NCBI GenBank assembly: GCA_948146395.1
Contig: OX411544.1
Coordinates: 55,827,360 to 55,891,359 of the forward strand
DNA length: 64,000 nucleotides
Origin: Fragum whitleyi
Lineage: Eukaryota > Mollusca > Bivalvia > Cardiida > Cardiidae
Direction of reading: 5' to 3'
Below are positions 22,718 through 34,931 of the stretch, piece after piece. Under the pieces are notes generated by a model that worked only from the letters and a program-made list of their open reading frames with translations, was not told where the DNA came from and made no database searches. Each line of letters begins with the position of its first letter. The first letter of the stretch is position 1. Position numbers and translations under genes: made by a program.

Positions 22718-25317
22718 CTGGTGAGTTTAAAAAAGGGTTTTGGTATTAAAAAAGGGTGAAATACTGCAGATATTCCCCTGCTACAGTCTATTTTTTTATC
22801 ATTTATCTTTTTTTTTTTATTTTATTTTTTTATCTATTTATTTTTTTAACTTTTCATTTTCTTTTTTGGTGAACGAAAGTTTCGTTCACCAGTGTTATAT
22901 ACCGTGTATGGAAAATCCTGTAGGATCTTAATAGGTTTTAAATAAAGCAGTACCTCTTTAGATTCAATTTAGTATCTCTAGATACTTCTCTCTACAAAAT
23001 CACTGTTTGTATCGTGAAATGCATGATTCTAGCATTCTTCATCAAGTGAAGATAATGAAAATTACCCTTTAAAAACACAAAAATATCTTGGAATGTCTAT
23101 ACGGGCGAATTTTTGATCGGCGTAAGATTGTCGAGAGTTGAGAGCAAAAACAAAGGTTGTGTCTGTACACTGTATAGACAGATACTATGCTTTTGATTTA
23201 AACCTTCGCTATTGCAACTTGTAGTAATTTGCCGGAAATGTGTGTTTATTGAGGTCGTGAACTCTTGAACTTCTACACACCCCTGATTGACCACACTCAA
23301 CGTGATGACCTACTACGATTTTACCTGCCTTCTTATGAATGAAGTCTTTGCTTATAAGTTACGAAAGGTCAAGTTTACAAACGAATGGAATGTTCCTGCC
23401 GTATTTCTCCAATTAAACGCGCCCGAGCGCGATGCAAAACGTCGTGGGGCGCTATTATTTCAGACTCTTTTACTTAATTAAAAAAAATTACGTATTTTGG
23501 TACCTAAGAGAAGCAAACTGTTAACATGTTCGTAATTATCGATTGAAATACGTACGCTACCCAATACGCTTTTCTATTTATCTATTAAGGCTATAGATTT
23601 AAAAAATAAAATAAAATGTTAGCTAATGAATTGTAATTCTGTCATTTTAAGTCATCTATCGAAAAACGGTCACCCTCGACCATTAATTGCAGCTTTCAAA
23701 AGCAAGTGATTGTGTTAGCAGAAGCCGAGATTATTATTATTGTTATTATTTGTACAAGGTAGGAAGTTCCAGACGATGCAATATTCAATGTTCCGCTACC
23801 GATGGACAAAGCGGTCTAATAAATCATTACCTATTCACGTATGAAATAAATAATCCTGTATTAAATCCTAAAATTTCGTGATGTGTAAATGCACCCGGTA
23901 CATGAAATGAAAACACAAAACGTCTGGAGCTAGCTGGGTCACCGCGTGTCGGCACCCTTTGAAGTCCCCAGATTCTTGCAAGCGGCGACGTCGCTTTTGA
24001 AATAAGTCACACACGAGATTTTACGGGGTTTTTCCTATTTTAAAAGTATGAATTGTAACTAGGATTTAATCATTTGACGGATATTTTTTATATTTGCAGA
24101 AGGTGAAATGATTTCAGAAATATTTTCGTAACAACGAAAGGGGATTTTGTTCGCATGTGACTCATGAAGAATAACGAGAAATAGTTATAATTTTGTGTTA
24201 AATTTTAACCTTTCGCACTTCCGGAAGACTGCGCGATTTAGGACGCGCTAGTTTTTCAGATGTTGAACGATCTTTTAATGACGCAACCAGCCTTATCCTG
24301 ATAGGAATTTAAGATAGTTAACCCATAATCTAATGAACATTACGTCGTGGAGTAGCAGCTTTTGAATTTAAATTCGATACCGGATTATTCACCACGGACC
24401 ATGGACGGTTGGATGCTGTTGATCGTATAGTCAAGGGCCTGGGAATCGTATTTATGGGGGAGCGCGTTTATTAGGTAGGGCGCGTCTAAATTCTCATTGA
24501 AACATAAACAAGCACCACTTGACCGTGACCAACCGTGATATGAAATAAAATTTAAACCATTACCAGACAACTTATGTTCTCAACTACCAAATTTACACCT
24601 CTTGCTTAAATCCCGTTTTTAGCGCCACTGGCTGAAAGCCACTGGGGCTATTGTCATGGCGTTGTGTCCGTCGTGCGTCCGTCCGTCTGTGCGTCCGTGC
24701 GTGCGGTCGTAAACTTTTTCTTTAAAAATCTTCTCCTCAGAAACTACTGGATGGATTTCAACCAAACTTCACATGAATGATCCTTGGGTGACCCTCTTTC
24801 AAAGTTGTTCAAGAAATTTTGATCCAATGAAAACATGGATTTAATGGGCGTGGCTAATTTCCAAATATGGTAAAAAGTGACTTTTCTCAGGTTCTAATTG
24901 ATGGATACCAATTGAATTTTACATGAATGATCCTTGGGTGACTGTTTATCAGTCTACAAAAAATTATTGTGATCAGATGAAAAATATGTATTTTATAGGC
25001 GGAGGTCATGTCTCTATATGTTATATAGTGGAAACTTTGAAAAATCATTTTCGTAGAATCTAACTGACAAATATCAACCAAATTTAACATGAATGATTCT
25101 TTGGTGACCCTTTATCAGTCTACGAAAAATTATTGTGATCGGATGAAAAATATTTATTTTATGGGCGGAGGTCATTTCTCTATATGTTATAATAGTGGAA
25201 ACTTTGAAAATCATTTTCTCAGAATCTAACAGATAGATATCAACCAAATTTTACATGAATGGTCCTTTGGTGACCCTTTATCAGTCTACCAAAGATTATT
25301 GTGATCGGATGAAAAAT
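22718..25317. repeat. 2.6-kb direct duplication, copy 2
   Basis: Second copy, offset 4764 then 4762 bases from copy 1. Its right end cuts the Helentron-like element in mid-core at GATGAAAAAT. A 24-bp sequence beginning ATTGTAAAATACGTTAC lies just outside the left end (22691-22714) and recurs 144 bp beyond the right end (25461-25484). Confidence 0.95.
24618..25317. mobile_element. Helentron-like family 2 element, copy 4, 3'-truncated
   Basis: Identical to the start of the copy at 19856 but cut off at the end of the 2.6-kb duplication. It was therefore copied as part of that event rather than by its own transposition. Confidence 0.85.
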
Positions 25318-27594
25318 ATAGAAAACTATATTGTGGCTAATAATTTGTATTTTTATCTTTTTTGCGTTTATTTTTATTTTTATTTTGGGCAAATATAATC
25401 TTTTCACAACCCAATGTTATGTTTATTATAGTTACCAGTAATACCATGACTACCAGGGTAATTGTAAAATACGTTACTTTTAAAGAGGAAATATCATTGG
25501 ACCTTTCACCTGACATCTCTAGCAATAATCTTGATAAAAATCGTAGTGTTCAATTAAGCTGTGGCTATGAAAGATTTAGTTAATATTGAAATGGCCGATC
25601 ACAAATAAAAGATGTAACGAAAATACTAGTCATATACGTTATATCCCAGAATATTGGTCTTAATGTTCGCCTGCTTTTTTAAGTTTTGACTTTCATTTCA
25701 TTGTGTTTTTTGTTTGTTTTGTTTTGTTTTTGTGTTTAGGCCGCTAAATATATCTCATAGAACCGTTTTTTCAAAACACGACAAATCATGAAAAAAAATA
25801 TAATACCTTTGTAATCGACAAATCTGCGTTACCGCAGCAGAAAAAAAACGTTACAAATGTAATTATCTAAGTTACAACATGTGATCCTACCATTTTGTAA
25901 AATCGGTTTAAATTTCTTCTATATTTACAATCTCTTGTTCTATTGCTAATGGAGTTGGAATGAAATTCTTTAAGGATAAAAAGTAAAGTAAAAATGCATC
26001 TTATGTTACATCATTTTATACATCGATAATACTATATGAATGCAAACTACATGTATTGCTTGATTCGTGTAAATGAAATTGATAAATGTAGACGAGAACA
26101 ATTAAAAGTTATGTCAATGCCTATCACTGAAAACTGCCAATATTTACATTTAGAAAATTACCACTGATAATAAATCGATTTTGACGAAAGAATATATCTG
26201 ACGTCGAAACCTTGGTAGCGAGATAATTTGATCCTTTAAAGAATAACAATATTTGATTCCCCATTAAACAAAAACATGGTCTTTATGATCAATGTTGCCC
26301 TTTCGGACAAAAAAGGAACTTTAGAGCAATATGTATTGACACAAGCTACATTGATACAAAATATAGCGGCATTTTGAAACCTCCTCGGTTTTATACACAA
26401 ATAAGAGTTATAAAATATGCGCCACAATATTACAGGTTGTGTTGGAAATGATGATTCTCATAATATAATGAGAAACAATTCTGTCACAATGCAACTTTTC
26501 AAAGCACTTACAAATTAAAAGACAAAAAAATTGTAACTACCTATGGTAAGATTCTGATTTCTGAATGTAACTTACGTTCCACAATTAATTGTCTAGGCTC
26601 TCATCTTGATCAAGTCAAACTAAGTAACACTTTTTTAAAAAGAGAGAACTTGGAACTCGCATCATGGAATTTAACACCGTGGTAATATATAATTCTAACA
26701 AATTTTGTTTTCAATCTATACATTTTTTTTCATGGAAACAGATCAGTTTTAGTACTCGGATTTACGCATTTGTCCTCTTCAAAAAGCCTAGATTTACATC
26801 ATAGAACAACAGCCGATCAATGGTTTAGAAAAATGTATGTTGGTAAACGGCTCAACCAGCAGCCGGTGTGGAAAGATAATGCCTCGAATTTGGTTCTTTT
26901 CGACGAATATAGCAGTATAAAAAATGCATATTAGACCCTGATATAAGAGGGTTTTACTTTCAATCAAGTCGAATTGCGTTTCTGATGTGGTAGAAATATG
27001 ATCGGCACGAGTAGCACTGTGCGTTCTAAGTGTAACTATACAGACATAAGCTTGCGGTAAAAATATATTAAAGGTTATAATTCCGTTCGTTTCCGTACTT
27101 CCGTAAATAAGCCGTTCGTCATTATCACTTGAGAAATATACTTGAGAAAGTTAGATGCGGTGGGGTTTATGAAAAACATATGATACACGTATAGAACAAA
27201 GTTTGTCAAAACAACACATTATAACAGATATTCATTTCAACAGAAAGAAAGGTTGGTGTACATTGTTCTAAATGAAATAAATAACCTTATAAAGCTTTGC
27301 TGATTTAATTATTATTTACTAGTTATCTATGGAGAATGTTATTTTTTTGTCTGTTTTTTCACATAAGATCTAAAGTGGTGTCTTTGAGATTGCCTTTTGT
27401 AGTTCTCAATTCTATATCATTGCATACCGCTGTAAGTTACTAACTAATACATCTTTGAAATCGTTATACTTTTCGTAACATGGAATCCAGTAGCAATGAA
27501 TATTTGTAAATACGAAAGAATGTTTTCGAGTCAAAGTATCTCAAATTTATCTTTACTGTCTCGACTTCCTCGTTTGCATTGTGCACTGAGTATA
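25318..27594. other. interior of the 13.8-kb block, no gene
   Basis: AT-rich with more CpG than the flanks. No coding region or RNA gene is supported. The 24-bp repeat partner lies at 25461-25484. Confidence 0.5.
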
Positions 27595-27737
27595 GGCCCT
27601 CGACTAGTGACCTAAAGATCCATGGTTTGAGCCCAACATCACCGGGACTGTTTATGGGCAAAAAAGTTAATAGCCAAGGCCAGTCAGTCCAGATGTAGAC
27701 TTGGGCAGTATTTGGGTTCAAGCCACAAGCCACTGAA
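27595..27737 (+). repeat. tRNA-like SINE feeding into a CT microsatellite
   Basis: CTCGACTAGTGACCTAAAG and ATCCATGGTTTGAGCCC look like an A-box and B-box arrangement. They are followed by GACTTGGGCAGTATTTGGG and a CT repeat as tail. The family differs from the common SINE at 52002. Confidence 0.4.
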
Positions 27738-27878
<141 letters not shown>

Positions 27879-28290
27879 GGGCTGTGAAAAGACATTGATT
27901 GATTGTTAATAGGTATGTTAAGGTGAATAAAAGTTGGGCAGGTATTTAATGCTTTCAAAAATGTAAAAAAAAAATAAAAATAGAAATAAAACGTATCTTA
28001 CAAATAAATGGTTTACGGCAATATAAATTGTGGAGCGATACCCCACATAATATAGATTTTGAAAAAAATGAAAGAAACTGCGATAGATGCATTCCGTGAA
28101 ATTCAATACGTATCTTCTAACTATCAAATTAAGATTTTATGGGTAACGTTTATTAAACATATATAACCTCACGAAGAAAGAATCCTATGTTGTTGTTTCA
28201 CCCAATGCAATACGTGTATTTAAAGATGTTAATCAATTTTATTGATATTTTACTTAAATGTAACATACTTAATAGATGAGCTACGAGTCA

Positions 28291-29663
28291 TTAGCTCCAC
28301 TGGCTGTAAGCCACTGGGGCTATTGTCATGGCGTTGTGTCCGTCGTGCGTCCGTCCGTCCGTGCGTGCGTGCGTGCGTCCGTCCGGTCGTAAACTTTTCT
28401 TTAAAAATCTTCTCCTCAGAAACTACTGGATGGATTTCAACCAAACTTCACAGGAATGATCCTTGGGTGACCCTCTTTCAAAGTTGTTCAAGAAATTTTT
28501 GTGCAATGAAAAACATGGATTAAAGGGGTGTGGCTAATTTCCAAATATGGTAAAAAGTGAGTTTTCTCAGGTTCTAATCAATGGATACCAATTAAATTTT
28601 ACATGAATGATCCTTGGGTGACCCTTTATCAGTCTACCAAAAATCATTGTGATCGGATGGAAAATATGCATTTTATGGGCGGAGGTCATTTCTCTATATG
28701 TTATATAGTGGAAACTATGAAAATCATTTTCTCAGAATTAAACTGATGGATATCAACCAAATTTCATTGGAATGATACTTGAGTGATCCTTTATCAGTTT
28801 ACAAAAAATCATTGTGATCGGATGGAAAATATGCAATTTATGGGCGGAGGTCATTTCTCTATATATTATATAGTGGAAACTATGAAAATCATTTTCTCAG
28901 AATCTAAATGATGGATATCAACCAAATTTCATTGGAATGATACTTGAGTGTTCCTCTATCAGTTTACAAAAAAATCATTGTGATCGGATGGAAAATATGC
29001 AATTTATGGGCGGAGGTCATTTCTCTATATATTATATAGTGGAAACTTTGAAAATCATTTTCTCAGAATCTAAATGATGGATATCAACCAAATTTCACTG
29101 GAATGATTCTTGAGTGATCCTCTATCAGTCTACAAAAAATCATTGCGATCGGACGGAAAATATGCATTTTATGGGCAGAGGTCATTTCTCTATATGTTAT
29201 ATAGTGGAAAATTAGAAAATCATTTTCTCAGAATCTAATATTTGGATATCAACCAAATTTTACTGGAATGATCCTTGAGTGACCCTTTATCAGTGTACCA
29301 AAAATTATTTTGATTGGATGAAAAATATGCAATTTATGGGTGGAGGTCATTTCTCAACAAGTTAAATAGTGGAAACTATGAAAATCATTTTCTCAGAATG
29401 TCACTGATGGATATCAATCAAAAATTTTGGGATGATCTTTGGGTGACCCATTATCATGCAGCCAAAAGTCATTTTGATTTGATGAAAAATATGTCTTTTA
29501 AAAGCGGAGGTCATTTCTCTATTTGTTACATAGTTCAAACTTTGAAAATCATTTTCAACATCAGTAGAACCCCAAATATCTAAAAATCAAGCCTAAACAT
29601 TTATTTGCTTTTACAAGAATTTCAAGCCTGTGGAGCGACTCAAGCCATTCATGGCTTTCTAGT
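28291..29663. mobile_element. Helentron-like family 2 element, copy 5 (longest)
   Basis: At about 1.37 kb this is the longest copy, with about seven core units of 165 bp. It carries typical TTAGCTCCACTGGCTG and GGCTTTCTAG termini. Core units at 28740-29130 resemble each other more than units of other copies, suggesting local expansion. Confidence 0.78.
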
Positions 29664-31584
29664 TTTTGAGATGCCAATGTTAATAACTAGGGTTTCAACA
29701 GCTTAAAATGTAGTTACTTAAACTTATATTTTAAGGATATTCGAGTGTCACACAATTTTCTTCGATTTTTGTTCCGAAATATTTTGAAAATGAAAAGAAA
29801 CGTTAAAAAATAGAAAGTGAAAGAAGTTCTAATCTTTGATAACTCAATATATTGTATCTTATTTTAAATGTAATTTAAATGGGTAACGTATTTTTCATAC
29901 ATTTGAAAAAATAGAAACATTCAAGAATAATTATCTTATTCTACCAGAGTCTTACAATCACAACTTGTCACAATGTTTTTTTCTTTCTTTTTTTTTACTA
30001 ATTTCTTTTATTAATACACAATCTCATGTTGTCCAAACAAATGTGTACTTATACTTAAGGTCGATTTATACCTTTTATAGACTGAAAAGTATAACGTCAT
30101 TGACAAAAAACGTTTAGTATTTTTTTGAGACAGGATTGTTAATATGTTAATGAATCCAGGAAATCCATAAAATACGAAATAAATGTTATCTTAGGTTAAC
30201 GTAGGGTAAAACAACGCTTTCTGTCTAAAATCATAAAGCAGTTATCTGTTTAGCAAGGTAAAACAGCCTTTTTAGTAGAGTTAAGGGTTAAAAATATGAC
30301 CTAACATAATATAACTAAACACCAGTTACTTTTAAAATTAAGAAAAAATGTCCCTATGTTATTAACTGATGGTTTTAGAGTTTATTTTCTATTCAAAGAC
30401 AAATATTATATCATAAACAATTATACCCATAGAATTCGCTTACGTGAAATGTACTTGGTGACCTTTGACCCCAATTGTGACCTCATTTATGGTTTTATTT
30501 TTGGGCAACAGGGCAAAATCTGTTCAGGGGTGGCTGCCGAAGCTAATTAGCCTAGTGAGACCTTATGCCGCAAAAGTGCCCACACTTCGAAAATTTTCGG
30601 TCTAAACCACCAGTCTATAAACCTTAGTCTACTGTCTTTATTTGAGTCCTTTCAATATGTGAGATGCTTTTGAATGTCCCTTTTTTTTCTTTTTTTTTTT
30701 TCAAATATATGTTACATTTTTTACATCATAAAAAATATTAAGCAAAAAAACCCCAATACATAATGAAGCCTGATACAAAGGAAATAACAGTGTGAAAAGA
30801 GAAATTTCTTGTTCCAAAAGATGTCTCTTTTTCTCAAAATTATTTCCATTAAACCTTTTTCTTTCCATCTGTAGAATTCTGTTATCCAAGTCTTATAAAT
30901 TGTTATCTGCAGCCGATACCGATAAAAGCATCAAAGCGGCTAGATTTTATTGACCGTGGCTTCTATTCCCTTTAGAAAAGCATCCTTTATTTTTTAAATT
31001 AAGTTTACAGAAGATGGCAAATTGACAAATTTTCGAACACAAAAACACGTTACGGACGGGGCAAACAAAGGGTTTCGGGGATTGAAATAATATGCTTCCG
31101 AGACCTTCAACGATTCTAAATTTTCGTTATGAAGGGTGTAAAGGTTGATCATTACCCCTTTTAAACCTTGTTAATAGCTTATCGTAAGCATTTACTCGAT
31201 AATCGCTGTTTGTTTTTGACTGTCAAATTGGTTTACGGGCACGCGCTGATTTCCATCCACAGATTATCGGATACTGCTTCCTCGATAAAGAATCGCGTGT
31301 TATGATTGGTTGACTTGCCGATTTAAGTCCCGCCCTTCTTCTCTACTGGCTGTAATTAGTTATTGCCTTCGCGGGTTGATTATACGCATCGGCGATCACG
31401 TCAAAGTTAGCAAATCAATCGAGGAAAGGCGTTAAATTTAGATAAGCGTTTGTTTGACATTTAAAGCTACGATTTAGGGACTAGTTTAGAACAGGGCGAT
31501 GGGAAAAAGGGCAGGGCGCCGATTTTCGACGACAGGGCAGGGCAGGGCGGGGCGCCCTTCTGAAAGGGCCTAGCTTGAGCACTG
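29664..31584. other. right part of the 13.8-kb block, including inverted arm B and a CpG-rich end
   Basis: Arm B lies at 30454-30584. From 31240 to 31400 the sequence is CpG-rich and contains GATTGG (inverted CCAAT) and CCCGCCC within 35 bases, a promoter-like combination, but no adjacent reading frame. The terminal 90 bp are GGGCAGGGCG repeats. Confidence 0.45.
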
Positions 31585-32069
31585 TTAAAGAAATCAAAAT
31601 AGTTTAAAAGAAAGTTTGAAGTACATATGGATTCATTGATTGTAATCTTCTAAATATAGATTGACCACTAAGAAGCTTAGAATGGATTAAACTTCCCACT
31701 GCTATTTACTAATGAAAGTGAGAGAATTTCTTGAGAAATCATGTAGAAAATTAAAATCAGTCCAACCTCTGATGAAAACTACCAAGTCCAATAAATTAAA
31801 TAAGGGATGTCTCGTAAGTAAAAACAGAAAGAATGGATACTTTGTAAATGATAGTAAAAGGAATAAACCCTTATCATACTTAAGACATGTTTTTCCAATG
31901 TACACAAATCTGTGGCAGATGATATAGACCAACACCAGCCTGCACAGACGTGCAGGCTGACCTTACCTTAAACTGCCTTCTCCTTGCTTATTATCAGAAT
32001 TTTTTTAGCCAGACTGGTCGAGATGGCTGACAAATTGGTTATTTGTTTGAAACAAAGTTTAAATTCAGC
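31585..32069. other. intron sequence after the 13.8-kb block
   Basis: AT-rich, no gene. An open stretch on both strands at 31702-31935 has no recognisable family. Around 31932-31965 there is a TGCACAGACGTGCA palindrome belonging to the TTAA element type. Confidence 0.4.
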
Positions 32070-32290
32070 AGGATTAATCCTTGTCATGCTGAACCCTGAA
32101 TATTCCTCCTTTGGCAGGAGGTATAGATAAAGATCAGCCTGCACATATGTGCGGTCTGATCTTAGTCTACACTACCTGTTTGTCTCCTTTCAAGGCAGAC
32201 TTGATTGTGGGATTTGTATTCAAAAAGAAAGATTGTCCTACACTCTTGAATTCCAGTGCTTTCGGTACTTTGATATCAGTGTGATTCTGA
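32070..32290. mobile_element. piggyBac-like miniature element, diverged copy
   Basis: It opens TTAATCCTTGTCATGCTGAA and contains TGCACATATGTGCGGTCTGA and CCAGTGCTTTCGGTACTTTG, in the reverse orientation to the copy at 54617. The second end is decayed. Confidence 0.55.
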
Positions 32291-32424
32291 AAGATGATTT
32301 TAATTAAACATTTAAATTAAATTATATAAAGCACAGATTGATTTTATCACAGAAACATGTCCAAAGCTTAGGTTCTGTCATAGTCCAGAAGGGTGTAGTT
32401 GTATCATCTTGCCAATTGCATTTT

Positions 32425-32612
32425 CAAGAGTTTGAATCCAAGCACAACCAAAACTCTGTTCAATGTTTTACTTGGTTCTTTGGATCTCACAAATTTTATT
32501 GGCTTGTGCCTTATAGATGCCAGGGATAAACACCCAAACCAGTCCTCGAGCTTGAGACCTGTGAATCTAAGAGACTGGTAGAAGCCACCATACTGCAGGT
32601 CCTTTGGGCCTG
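32425..32612 (+). repeat. SINE-like repeat of the second family
   Basis: It contains GAGTTTGAATCCAAGC, AGACTGGTAGAAGCCACC and TGCAGGTCCTTTGGGCC, matching the 16115 repeat in its 3' part. Confidence 0.4.
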
Positions 32613-32685
32613 TAGTAAATGGCCATTTTATTTCTTAGACTGACTGTCAAGTTTTGAAAATATTTGCTTTTGCTATACTTTTTAT

Positions 32686-33060
32686 TTTTAGCTCCACCAG
32701 CCAAAGGCCAGCAATCTAGTGTCCATACTTCTATGCATAAACTTTCCTTTAAACATCTCCTCCTAAACACATGGATGGATTTAAGGGAACTTAGCTGGAA
32801 TCCTTGGGTGACCTTCTTTGTAAGTTGTTCAAGAAATTTTGATTGACCACAGAATGTGAAAATGTCAGGGCTTATTTTCACTATGAAAAATCTTCTCCTC
32901 CCAAACCATTTGTTCAATTTCAATGAAACTTGGCATGGCATGAATGTTCCTTGAATTTCCCTCTTCCCAAGTTGTCCAAGAAAATTTATTTGGCTTATTT
33001 TCGCTTTTCAAAAAATTTCTCATCCCATACCATTGGGCCAATTTCAACCAAATGCAAATA
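32686..33060. mobile_element. Helentron-like family 2, degraded partial copy
   Basis: TTTTTAGCTCCACCAGCC and AAGTTGTTCAAGAAATTTTG are recognisable, but the CCGT tract and the 3' hairpin are lost. Confidence 0.55.
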
Positions 33061-33603
33061 CCTAGAAGCCTTGGTTCAAATGTTTAGAAAATGTCTAAAG
33101 ATTAGACAGATACATATAATTCTTCATGTGAACATGAAAGAGTCACAAATAAAACAATGAAAAACAACATCATTATTAGCTTGATGTCAATGACTAAACT
33201 CTTCAATTAACATTCAGTAACAATCATGTTATTTAAGTATCAATGGAAATGAGTGTGAAAGCGTAATTAATAGAGAAAAGAGGTAATTATGGCAGTAAGC
33301 AGACAAGGGAATTCTTGTCTTGTCAATCAATAGTGATCTACCAGGCTTCAAGGCTTCAGTTATAGCTCACTGTCTACTTGCTACATAAAGCTTTGGGAAA
33401 ACAGGGAGTGCTGACTGGGTGTGTTTCTTGTCCCAGGGTACTACACTTGCTACTTTTTACAACCAGCCCAAAGGACAGAAAAATCCCAAAAGTGTTAGGG
33501 TCCTCCCTGATAAGAACAGGTTCTTTGTGGAAACTGTGTTTATTTCGGAGTAATTCAAGGAGTAAATTGTAAGGTACATGATGATTGAATGAAAATCATT
33601 TTG

Positions 33604-33666
33604 ATTGCTCAGCGCAGAACAGTTGTAACTCCCTATGAGTAGTTACAACTGTTTTGTGCTTAGCCA
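33604..33666. repeat. foldback element, family 2, short copy
   Basis: GCTCAGCGCAGAACAGTTG faces CAACTGTTTTGTGCTTAGCC around AACTCCCTATGAGTAGTT. Copies with longer arms lie at 49501 and 62358. Confidence 0.75.
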
Positions 33667-33867
33667 TTGATTTGTATTAGGTATGTACTAAGTATTTGTA
33701 TATGGCTAGCCTGTATGTGACAGGTCGAGAGTTTGTCGCTGGTTATATGGCTGACCTTGTCAATCTGATATTGATTATTGCATCTGCAGAATTACTGTAA
33801 GCCTTATTCAGTGTGCTGTTTATGATACCTCTTCTAAGCTCCAGATAGAGGTAGTTATTAAGCCACT

Positions 33868-34128
33868 GTCATAGTGCAAATGTTAATGCTTCAGACTATC
33901 ATGCACAGGTCCCGGGTTTGATCCCCACCAGCGGCACACTTCTTTTCTGACATTTGTCTCTTACAATGGGTGGATTATGGTTAACCTGTGTAGGGTAATA
34001 GCTGGAGGCCTAAGAAAGGGTGTAATGGTAGTACTTGTGCAAGAAATATAAGAAATCCATTGAAAGGAATGATATGACGGGTGAAATCAAATAGTTAAAA
34101 GCGGCATTAAACCCCATTCAAACAAACA
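33868..34128 (+). mobile_element. common tRNA-derived SINE
   Basis: Box-A-like CATAGTGCAAATGTTAATGC and B box GGGTTTGATCCCC are followed by the body GATAGCAGCTGGAGG-type sequence and the end ACCCCATTCAAACAAAC. Moderately diverged. Confidence 0.7.
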
Positions 34129-34931
34129 GGATGTGGTCATTTCAATTTCAGAATATAGAATTTTATAATCGCTTCGCCAAATCTAATCATATAATGTTTG
34201 TTTTTGGAATTGTCTCATCAATATTATTCTAATTAGTACCTTCAACATAGGGTTTGGACAAAGATTTACCTATTTAAGTCGCTAACATCCCTCTTGTCTT
34301 GAGCCCTACTCCTTTATTTTTATCTCATGTAAAATGAACAGCCAATTAGACTTGGAGAATATTTTCGGGGGTCCAGTGCAAAAGTATAGTAATTGCCAAT
34401 AGATATTATGGACACTCACAATTGTTTTGTTCTGACTTTGCAATGAATATTTATAAGGCTTTATTTTCTTAGACTGTAGGCAGAGAACAGTACATTTTAC
34501 TGATTTTCTTTCAAGTCAGCTTGTGAGGAGCAAAGCAATGTCTCTGCAAAGACAGTTTGATGAAAGTGCATCAGAAGTCTTGTCAGAACTTTCCAGACTG
34601 TATTTCTACAAATCTGGCTGAATTTTGAAATAGCTGGGCACAATTATACTTGATAATATTAAGTCTTGACTTGTGTGAGAAATACTAGAACTTCATGATT
34701 AGTGTGTCAAACTCTGTTGAGGCAAGGTAAAAGTAGTTGTTACTCTCTGAATTGTGGAAAGACTCCTAAACTGTCTGAATGTAAGGCTTTTATTTGCTGC
34801 GAATCTCCCTGACATAATCTACTTAGTGCCTCGTTGTAATTGTATTTCAAGAAGCCTAAAAAGTATAATGACCTGACAAAGTAGATTCTGACATCCCAAG
34901 TCTCAAATATATAATAAATGACTTTACTGAT
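34129..34931. other. intron before the acceptor minisatellite
   Basis: AT-rich, no gene. A single arm of a family 1 foldback, GGGGTCCAGTGCAAAAG, is seen at about 34369. No other structure is seen. Confidence 0.4.
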
